Source: an uncultured Lachnospiraceae bacterium (GTDB taxonomy: Bacteria; Bacillota; Clostridia; Lachnospirales; Lachnospiraceae). From it: 11,414 bases of DNA. How positions within the stretch are numbered: position 1 is the first letter of the stretch; every line of letters begins with the position of its first letter. Shown here piece by piece: positions 1-4,852 of the stretch. Location of the stretch: assembly GCA_902797565.1 (NCBI GenBank), contig CADBTO010000098.1, positions 1 through 11,414 on the forward strand. Reading direction: 5' to 3'. The notes below the pieces were generated by a model. That model was given only the letters and a program-made list of their open reading frames with translations. It did no database searches and was not told the DNA's origin. Position numbers and translations under genes: made by a program.

Positions 1-503
1 GCGAGTTATTGATCAACGAAAAGATTCGTGCCAGGGAGGTCCGGCTGATCGGACCGGGAGGAGAACAGTTAGGAATCATGTCCGCAAGGGACGCCCAGCT
101 GAAAGCAAGGGATGCGGATCTTGATCTCGTTTTGGTCGCTCCGGGTGCGAAACCGCCGGTCTGCAAGATCATCGACTACGGGAAGTATCGTTATGAGCTT
201 GCCCGGAAGGAGAAGGAAGCGAAGAAGAAGCAGAAAATCGTTGAATTGAAGGAGATCCGACTTTCTCCAAACATTGATACGAATGACCTGAATACCAAGC
301 TTTCAGCAGCACGGAAGTTCCTGGGGAAAGGGAACAAGGTCAAGATCACCCTGCGCTTCCGGGGGCGGGAAATGGCACATATGTCCACCAGCCGCCATAT
401 CCTTGACGATATCGCGGAGGCACTTGCCGATGTTGCTGTGGTGGAAAAACCTTCCAAGCAGGAGGGCAGGAGTATCAGCATGGTTTTGACGGAGAAGAAA
501 TAG
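1..503 (+). CDS. infC: Translation initiation factor IF-3 (5' end outside window)
   Basis: IF-3 binds the 30S subunit, discriminates the initiator tRNA and start codon, and prevents premature 50S joining. The frame shows the full IF-3 layout: an N-terminal domain beginning [14 protein letters not shown], a Lys/Glu-rich linker helix (about residues 63-78 counted from nt 9), and a C-terminal domain with the [13 protein letters not shown] motif. The frame stays open to the left edge. A TTG at nt 9 could serve as start, but the codons before it (Glu-Leu) match the short extension that precedes INE in many clostridial IF-3 proteins, so the true start probably lies a few codons outside, where an AUU or other rare codon is common in this family. 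It is the first visible gene of the infC-rpmI-rplT operon. Any L20-type leader upstream cannot be seen. The identity is certain; only the start is open. Confidence 0.95.
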   Translation, partial: ELLINEKIRAREVRLIGPGGEQLGIMSARDAQLKARDADLDLVLVAPGAKPPVCKIIDYGKYRYELARKEKEAKKKQKIVELKEIRLSPNIDTNDLNTKLSAARKFLGKGNKVKITLRFRGREMAHMSTSRHILDDIAEALADVAVVEKPSKQEGRSISMVLTEKK

Positions 504-537
504 ATCGAAGGAACAAGATGTTCCGAAGCACGGAATG

Positions 538-544
538 AGGAGGT
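538..544 (+). promoter_or_regulatory. Ribosome binding site of rpmI
   Basis: AGGAGGT lies 8 nt before the ATG at 553. It fixes the L35 start at that ATG rather than at the upstream in-frame ATG at 535, which would overlap the Shine-Dalgarno itself and add six residues (MRRYTA) not found in L35. A small hairpin, GGAACA-AGA-TGTTCC at 510-524, lies just upstream. Confidence 0.85.
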
Positions 545-552
545 ATACGGCT

Positions 553-750
553 ATGCCTAAGATGAAGACAAAGAGATCCGCTGCGAAGCGTTTTTCAAAG
601 ACCGGGACAGGAAAACTCAAGAGGAATAAGGCGTACAGGAGCCATATCCTGACCAAGAAGACAACAAAACGGAAGAGAAATCTGCGCCAGTCTGCGATGA
701 CAGATAAGACAAACGAGCCGAACATGAAGAGGATTCTGCCGTATCTGTAA
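553..750 (+). CDS. rpmI: 50S ribosomal protein L35
   Basis: L35 is a small, very basic protein of the large ribosomal subunit. The product has 65 residues, the usual length for the family. It begins [14 protein letters not shown] and carries the typical basic middle (residues about 21-48, rich in Lys and Arg), ending in MKRILPYL. The start is set by AGGAGGT 8 nt upstream. It follows infC by 49 nt, as expected for the IF3-L35-L20 operon. The gap to its partner rplT is unusually long (241 nt) because of a structured repeat, so L35 and L20 are unlikely to be coupled by direct ribosome passage. The identity is certain. Confidence 0.97.
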   Translation: MPKMKTKRSAAKRFSKTGTGKLKRNKAYRSHILTKKTTKRKRNLRQSAMTDKTNEPNMKRILPYL

Positions 751-778
751 GGCGGATTGGCTGGCAAACGTAATTTCC

Positions 779-816
779 AAAAAACTCCTGTATTTATAAG
801 CGCACAAAGGAGTTCT
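779..816 (+). repeat. Short (shrunken) copy of the rpmI-rplT intergenic repeat
   Basis: This 38-nt segment starts with AAAAAACTCC (779-788) and ends with a 23-nt block (794-816, core AAGCGCACAAAGGAG). Both ends are identical to the ends of the 152-nt unit at 821-972, but only five bases lie between them instead of 119. AACTCCT (783-789) and AGGAGTT (808-814) can pair. The simplest reading is an internally deleted copy of the larger unit; an independent minimal form is also possible. The two copies are separated by only four bases (CACA). Confidence 0.75.
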
Positions 817-853
817 CACAAAAAAACTCCGACTGCGCGTTCGTCGTCGGGCG

Positions 854-889
854 AGGATATGGTTCGAGCGAAGCGAAAAACCATATCCT
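854..889 (+). other. Hairpin with perfect 11-bp stem
   Basis: AGGATATGGTT (854-864) is the exact reverse complement of AACCATATCCT (879-889), with a 14-nt loop rich in GCGAA. No T-tract follows, so it is not an intrinsic terminator. In RNA it would be a stable element between the rpmI and rplT reading frames. Confidence 0.75.
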
Positions 890-898
890 GCCACAGGA

Positions 899-937
899 GA
901 TGTTACATTCTCCGGCAAAGCCGGATAATGTAACATC
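899..937 (+). other. Long near-perfect hairpin with AAA triloop
   Basis: GATGTTACATT (899-909) pairs with AATGTAACATC (927-937), and TCCGGC (911-916) pairs with GCCGGA (920-925), leaving one mismatch (910/926) and a three-base AAA loop. It is followed by ATCAGTATCG, not a U-run, so termination is not expected. It could act as an RNase III or processing site, or as an mRNA stabiliser 55 nt before the rplT start. Confidence 0.8.
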
Positions 938-991
938 AGTATCGAGGTATTATAAGCGCACAAAGGAGTTCTAACATAGGAGGATATAGAT

Positions 992-1348
992 ATGGCAAGG
1001 ATTAAAGGCGGCTTGAACGCCAGAAGAAGACATAACAAAGTCCTGAAGCTTGCGAAGGGCTATCGCGGAGCACGTTCGAAGCAGTACCGGGTTGCGAAGC
1101 AGTCCGTGATGCGGGCACTCGCTTCGAGTTATGCAGGCAGGAAGCAGAGAAAACGCCAGTTCCGCAGACTGTGGATTGCCAGGATCAATGCGGCAGCCAG
1201 GATGAACGGATTGTCCTATTCCCGTTTTATGTATGGGCTGAAGCTCGCTGGTTCCCAGCTGGACAGGAAGGTGCTGGCGGATATGGCAGTTTCTGATGCA
1301 GCTGGTTTTGAGAAGCTGTGTGAGGCAGCAAAAGCAAAGCTTGCTTGA
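992..1348 (+). CDS. rplT: 50S ribosomal protein L20
   Basis: L20 binds 23S rRNA early in 50S assembly and in many bacteria also represses its own operon. The product has 118 residues, the standard length. It begins [30 protein letters not shown] sequence, with the long basic N-terminal extension (about residues 1-58), followed by the globular RNA-binding domain ([20 protein letters not shown], then the GLKLAG region). AGGAGG at 978-983 lies 8 nt before the ATG. It is the last gene of the translation operon; a terminator starts 23 nt after its stop. Its separation from rpmI by a 241-nt structured spacer is unusual and may change L20 synthesis relative to L35. The identity is certain. Confidence 0.97.
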   Translation: MARIKGGLNARRRHNKVLKLAKGYRGARSKQYRVAKQSVMRALASSYAGRKQRKRQFRRLWIARINAAARMNGLSYSRFMYGLKLAGSQLDRKVLADMAVSDAAGFEKLCEAAKAKLA

Positions 1349-1357
1349 TTGATTGGT

Positions 1358-1386
1358 TTGAGACGGAGCAGGGGGGGCGCTATGAT
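1358..1386 (+). promoter_or_regulatory. Predicted sigma-A promoter overlapping the rplT terminator
   Basis: TTGAGA (1358-1363, 5 of 6 to TTGACA) and TATGAT (1381-1386, 5 of 6 to TATAAT) are separated by exactly 17 nt. Transcription would begin near 1392-1395, giving a leader of about 17-20 nt before the ATG at 1412. The -10 hexamer lies in the loop of the terminator hairpin, and the G-run of the stem is in the spacer. It is the best promoter candidate for the HlyD-like/yggS/sepF operon, because the terminator ends only 11 nt before that start codon. It is predicted from sequence only. Confidence 0.6.
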
Positions 1387-1400
1387 CGTCCCCCTTTTTT
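1372..1400 (+). terminator. Intrinsic terminator of the infC-rpmI-rplT operon
   Basis: GGGGGGCG (1372-1379) pairs with CGTCCCCC (1387-1394), giving an 8-bp stem with one G-U pair and a 7-nt loop (CTATGAT). It is followed at once by six T residues (1395-1400). The position just after rplT is where the operon should end. Confidence 0.9.
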
Positions 1401-1411
1401 CAGATTGAAGA

Positions 1412-2788
1412 ATGGGAAAAAAAGAAAAAAACAAGATCGTCAGGTTCCAGCGGGTACCGGATATTTCCATCGGTTTAGTGGTCGTCGTCTTTATTTCGAT
1501 CTATGTTGCCTTCCATATCTTTTCCTATATTACAGCACGCAATGTGTCCATTACGGAGGTCAAGCAGGGAAGTATCGTATCCAATGACCACCTGACGGCG
1601 CTTGCGCTCCGGAAGGAGGTTCTGATAGAAACAGAGGAAAGCGGTTTCCTGTATTATTACGCCAGGAATGGAAGCAGGGTTGGCGTCCGGACGCTGATCT
1701 ACAGCCTGGATCAAAGCGGCGGCATTGCACGGAAGCTTTCCAAAAAGGACGGGGCGGTCACGGATCTCTCGGAAGAAGAGAAAAAGACGCTTGTGTCTGA
1801 AATCTCTTCTTTTGCTGGAAGCTATGACAGCCAGGAGTTCGGCCATGTATACAGCTTCAAGGCGAACCTGTCGGAAACCATCCAGCAGGTATACAGCCGG
1901 GAAGCAGCAGCGAAATTGTCTGAGGATATCCAGGAAGCAAGCGAGGCAGGAACGTTCAAGGATGTCTACGCAAGCGAGCCGGGCCTTTTGGTTCTTTCGA
2001 CGGATGGCCTGGAAGGGACGGATCTTTCAAATTATAAAGCGGACTCATTTGATTCCAAGAAACTGACGTACAAGAATCTCCGAACAACGGAAGAGGTGAA
2101 GGCAGGCAGTCCGGCGTACAAGCTGATTACAAGTGACGACTGGAATCTTGTGGCACCGCTTGAAGACGATATGGTGAAGCGCCTGAGGAAGGTGCAGACC
2201 ATCCAGATCCGTTTCACGGAGGACGGGGCAAAGACCTGGGCGACCTGTGAGCTGAAAAAAAAAGCAGGGAAAACGTATCTGGAACTGTCGCTGGACGACT
2301 CGATGGAACGCTATGCAAACAGCCGCTATATCGGGATAGACCTGATTCTTGAAGAAAACAACGGACTGAAAGTCCCGAATACTTCGATTGTCAGCCGGCC
2401 CTTTTACAAGATCAGCAAGGATTATCTGACGGAAGGGAATGGGAATACGCGGGGCGTCATTGTTTCCGGAGAGAAGGGGGACGTCTTCTGTTCAGTGTCG
2501 ATCTATCGGGAGAATGAATCTTTTGTCTGGATCCAGGGAAACGGGCTTTCCGATTCTTCTGTCATCAAAAAACAGGATTCTTCCGGCGAACTGATGCTTG
2601 CAGGAACCAAGGATAAAATCCCCGGCGTGTATAATGTAAACAAGGGGTATGCCCAGTTTAAGGCAGTAGATATCCTGTTCCAGAATGAGGAGTACAGTAT
2701 TATTACACCACTACGCACAACTGATTTGAAGCTTTATGACCATATTGTACTAAAGGCGGAGGAAGTGGAGGAGGACGATATCTTATGA
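1412..2788 (+). CDS. HlyD-like membrane-anchored adaptor protein of the SepF cluster
   Basis: The 458-residue protein has a short basic N-terminus (KKEKNK), one strong membrane segment (about residues 18-40) and a long extracytoplasmic part. Residues about 48-100 (ITEVKQGSIVSN, then ESGFLYYYARNGSRVG) resemble the first half of a lipoyl-like hybrid domain. Residues about 230-275 and LKVPNTSIV (319-327) resemble the beta-barrel part of HlyD/membrane-fusion proteins, and the stretch from PGVYNVNKG (404-412) is the usual C-terminal strand region. I see no long coiled-coil hairpin typical of true efflux adaptors, and no pump or outer-membrane partner is nearby. The stop overlaps the yggS start by 4 nt (ATGA), so it is translationally coupled to the division cluster. 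Its ribosome binding site is weak. The family assignment rests on motif resemblance; a role in envelope or division is inferred from context. Confidence 0.7.
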   Translation: MGKKEKNKIVRFQRVPDISIGLVVVVFISIYVAFHIFSYITARNVSITEVKQGSIVSNDHLTALALRKEVLIETEESGFLYYYARNGSRVGVRTLIYSLDQSGGIARKLSKKDGAVTDLSEEEKKTLVSEISSFAGSYDSQEFGHVYSFKANLSETIQQVYSREAAAKLSEDIQEASEAGTFKDVYASEPGLLVLSTDGLEGTDLSNYKADSFDSKKLTYKNLRTTEEVKAGSPAYKLITSDDWNLVAPLEDDMVKRLRKVQTIQIRFTEDGAKTWATCELKKKAGKTYLELSLDDSMERYANSRYIGIDLILEENNGLKVPNTSIVSRPFYKISKDYLTEGNGNTRGVIVSGEKGDVFCSVSIYRENESFVWIQGNGLSDSSVIKKQDSSGELMLAGTKDKIPGVYNVNKGYAQFKAVDILFQNEEYSIITPLRTTDLKLYDHIVLKAEEVEEDDIL

Positions 2789-3474
2789 TTACAGAAAATC
2801 TACAGCTTGTAGAGGAAAAAATCCGCATGGCCTGCCAGCGGAGCGGGCGCAGGAGGGAAGACGTAACCCTGATTGCAGTCAGCAAGACGAAGCCGGTGTC
2901 TGACATACAGAAAGCATATGCGGCCGGAATCAGGCAGTTCGGGGAAAACAAGGTGCAGGAACTGGATCAGAAGATTGGCCAGCTGCCGGCGGATATCCAG
3001 TGGCATCTGATCGGGCATCTTCAGAGGAATAAAGTCAAGTATATCGCAGGCAGGGTCAGCCTCATTCATTCGGTAGACAGTTACCGGCTGGCAGAGGAGA
3101 TCAACATCCATGCAAAAAAAAGGAACATCAGGATTCCTGTGCTGCTGGAAATCAACGCGGCAGGGGAAGAGAGCAAGTTCGGTGTCCGGCCTGAGGAAGC
3201 GGCGGAACTTGTGGAAGAGATCCTTCCGTTGGATGGGGTAAAGATCCAGGGCCTTATGACAGTAGCACCATTTGTATCCAATCCGGAAGAAAATCGTGAA
3301 ATTTTTCGTGCAATGAAGCAGCTTTCTGTTGACATTGCAGGGAAAAATTATGATAATGTCAGTATGGATACGTTATCCATGGGTATGACGAATGATTATG
3401 AGATTGCCATTGAAGAAGGTGCCACGATGGTCAGGGTTGGTACCGGGATCTTCGGGGAACGCGTATATGTATGA
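2785..3474 (+). CDS. yggS: YggS/YlmE family PLP-binding homeostasis protein
   Basis: The 229-residue single-domain protein has the fold-type III alanine-racemase-like barrel that binds pyridoxal 5'-phosphate and buffers vitamin B6 and amino-acid pools, without a known catalytic reaction. The PLP lysine is Lys34 in LIAVSKTKP. Other family marks are FGENKVQEL, WHLIGHLQRNK, the INAAGEESKFG segment, GLMTVAPF and the phosphate-binding end LSMGMTNDYEIAIEEGATMV followed by RVGTGIFGER. The ATG overlaps the stop of the preceding gene (ATGA), with GGAGGAGG about 10 nt upstream. The length and all motifs are normal. It precedes sepF by 35 nt, the ylmE-ylmF order found across Firmicutes. The B. subtilis name is ylmE. 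Confidence 0.95.
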   Translation: MITENLQLVEEKIRMACQRSGRRREDVTLIAVSKTKPVSDIQKAYAAGIRQFGENKVQELDQKIGQLPADIQWHLIGHLQRNKVKYIAGRVSLIHSVDSYRLAEEINIHAKKRNIRIPVLLEINAAGEESKFGVRPEEAAELVEEILPLDGVKIQGLMTVAPFVSNPEENREIFRAMKQLSVDIAGKNYDNVSMDTLSMGMTNDYEIAIEEGATMVRVGTGIFGERVYV

Positions 3475-3509
3475 CGGAAAGTTTTTAAGTTCCTGGCAAG
3501 GGAGGATTT

Positions 3510-4040
3510 ATGGGAATTTTTGATAAGATGCTGGAGAAGATGAACCTCGATGATGATATCGAAGGGGATTTCTTTGACGACGACTATGAAGAAGAGGAAA
3601 AGCCTGCACCCAAAAAGGCGGAAGTCCGGGCAGCAGCAGCGCCGGCACATACAGGCGGTGTGGCCGCGATGCCCCGGACAGGTGGAACCAGTAAGATAAC
3701 CCCAATGCGAGGGCCAAGGAGGGCTGTTATGCCAACGACACAAGGAGGCACAGGAGCAATGGAAGTATGCGTGATCAAGCCTTCATCGTTTGACGATGTG
3801 CGGGAAATTACGGATACCATATTGTCTGGCCGTACTGTGATACTGAATATGGAAGGGATTGATATGGGCCTGGCACAGCGGATCATAGACTTTATGTCTG
3901 GTGCCTGCTATGCGGTGGAAGGAAACCTGCAGAAGGTGGCAAACTTTATCTTTGTGCTGACGCCGAGGTCCATTGACATTTCCGGGGATCTGCAAGGGCT
4001 GATCGAGGGTCTGGATTTTTCAGTACAGTCCGGAAATTAG
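3510..4040 (+). CDS. sepF: Cell division protein SepF
   Basis: SepF binds the FtsZ C-terminus and the membrane, bundling FtsZ filaments at the septum. The 176-residue protein begins with the amphipathic membrane-binding helix (MGIFDKMLEKM), then an acidic run (residues 14-30), a flexible Ala/Pro/Gly linker (about 31-83), and the conserved core (84-160): VCVIKPSSFDDV, TVILNMEGIDMGLAQRIIDF, a glycine in the MSG turn that matches the dimer contact, and FVLTPRSIDISGD. GGGAGGA precedes the ATG by 3-10 nt. The linker makes it somewhat longer than the 151-residue B. subtilis protein. Two AAGGAGG sequences inside the gene precede in-frame Met74 and Met84 (see findings). No DivIVA or YlmG follows in the window. 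Confidence 0.96.
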   Translation: MGIFDKMLEKMNLDDDIEGDFFDDDYEEEEKPAPKKAEVRAAAAPAHTGGVAAMPRTGGTSKITPMRGPRRAVMPTTQGGTGAMEVCVIKPSSFDDVREITDTILSGRTVILNMEGIDMGLAQRIIDFMSGACYAVEGNLQKVANFIFVLTPRSIDISGDLQGLIEGLDFSVQSGN

Positions 4041-4046
4041 GGCAAT

Positions 4047-4823
4047 ATGGAAAAAGAAGACAAGCTCCTGCGCAGGCATTTCCTGGATTTATCCAGGCGT
4101 GCATCCCAGAAGGGGATTCCGATGTTTTCGGATTTCCTCGATATGGGTTCATGCGATGTGCTCCTGCAGACAGGTGATACGGCAAGGTCGGAAGGCAGCA
4201 GTCTTCCGATTTTTCTTTATGGCGGCTATGCTGGTGCAGACCGCAGGGTTGCGGCGTTCCTGCCGGATGAAGGATATTCCCTGGAGGAACGGGCGTTTCC
4301 TATTTCGGCAATTCGAATTGTTCCTGCAAATCGGAAATATGCGCAGGAACTTTCCCATCGGGATATCTTGGGTGCACTGATGCATTTGGGGACAAAACGG
4401 GAAATGGTGGGGGATATTCTGTGCAGACAGGGAGAAGATCCGCTTTTTTTCTGTGTCAGCCGGATGGCCGCGTTTTTTACAGAGGAATTGCGGCAGGTTG
4501 CGCGGACTGCGGTATTACCGGAAGTGGTTCCGTTGGAAGGGATCGCGTATACACCGGTCTTTCGGGAAGAAACGGCGCTTTGTGCTTCGAATCGACTGGA
4601 TGCATTTGTTGCATCCGTATGTCATATTTCCCGGCAAAAGGCGTCTGATCTGATTGCCGGAGAGAAGGTCTTTTTGAACCAGCGTGCTGTCACCAGTCAG
4701 AAGAAAGAACTTTCTGCCGGGGATGTGCTTTCGATCCGTGGGGCAGGGAAGCTGTGCTTTGACGGCTGGGCAGGAGAGAGCAAAAAGGGGCGGAAGCGTG
4801 CCAGTTATCGCTGGTATGTCTGA
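4047..4823 (+). CDS. ylmH: YlmH-type RNA-binding protein with C-terminal S4 domain
   Basis: The 258-residue protein has the YlmH layout. A large N-terminal region contains LSRRASQKGIPMFSDFLD (about 15-32) and the characteristic LSHRDILGALMHLGTKREMVGDI-type block (about residues 101-124). The C-terminal S4 RNA-binding domain (about 182-240) includes SNRLDAFVASVCHISRQKA and the LSAGDVLSIRGAGK turn. S4 proteins of this group bind ribosomal RNA or stalled 50S particles; the family has been linked to ribosome-associated quality control in Bacillus, a function carried over here by homology only. The ATG lies 6 nt after the sepF stop with a weak ribosome site, suggesting coupled translation. The basic C-terminal tail (KKGRKRASYRWYV) is typical. 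Confidence 0.9.
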   Translation: MEKEDKLLRRHFLDLSRRASQKGIPMFSDFLDMGSCDVLLQTGDTARSEGSSLPIFLYGGYAGADRRVAAFLPDEGYSLEERAFPISAIRIVPANRKYAQELSHRDILGALMHLGTKREMVGDILCRQGEDPLFFCVSRMAAFFTEELRQVARTAVLPEVVPLEGIAYTPVFREETALCASNRLDAFVASVCHISRQKASDLIAGEKVFLNQRAVTSQKKELSAGDVLSIRGAGKLCFDGWAGESKKGRKRASYRWYV

Positions 4824-4839
4824 GGGCCCGGAAAACTGC

Positions 4840-4845
4840 GGAGGA
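4840..4845 (+). promoter_or_regulatory. Ribosome binding site that sets a GTG start
   Basis: GGAGGA lies 7 nt before GTG at 4853, in a 29-nt gap after ylmH. This supports GTG as the kinase start; no ATG lies in frame before the first membrane segment. The gap has no room for a separate promoter with a leader, so the kinase is probably read from the upstream operon. Confidence 0.75.
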
Positions 4846-4852
4846 AACAGCA

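Larger units (their letters stand above)
821..972 (+). repeat. Structured 152-nt repeat unit, MITE/REP-like
   Basis: The ends form a short inverted repeat: AAAACTCC at 823-830 against GGAGTTCT at 965-972, 7 of 8 positions pairing. Inside are three hairpins in series: CCGAC/GTCGG (829-850), a perfect 11-bp stem AGGATATGGTT/AACCATATCCT (854-864 with 879-889), and an 18-position stem (899-916 with 920-937) with a single mismatch and an AAA loop. There is no open frame of note and no transposase. The layout resembles a non-autonomous mobile repeat or a dispersed structured element that has landed between rpmI and rplT. Membership in a dispersed family is inferred, since only the local copies can be seen. 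Confidence 0.65.

Noticed and set aside
9..11. TTG as the true infC start
   Set aside because: The frame continues to the window edge with Glu-Leu before INE, as in longer clostridial IF-3 proteins, and the upstream region needed to judge a ribosome site is missing.
510..535. Small hairpins between infC and rpmI (GGAACA/TGTTCC and TTCCG/CGGAA)
   Set aside because: Stems of 5-6 bp with mutually exclusive pairing are weak; there is no T-tract and no clear regulatory logic.
595..1038. Minus-strand open frame across the rpmI-rplT spacer
   Set aside because: It repeats the same peptide (VRTPLCAY) twice only because the DNA repeat is present twice, and it overlaps two certain ribosomal genes.
2255..2263. 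Runs of eight or nine A (2255-2263, 3114-3121, 8536-8543) as slippage sites
   Set aside because: All genes concerned read through intact, and A-runs in Lys-rich codons are common in such genomes. No alternative product is suggested.
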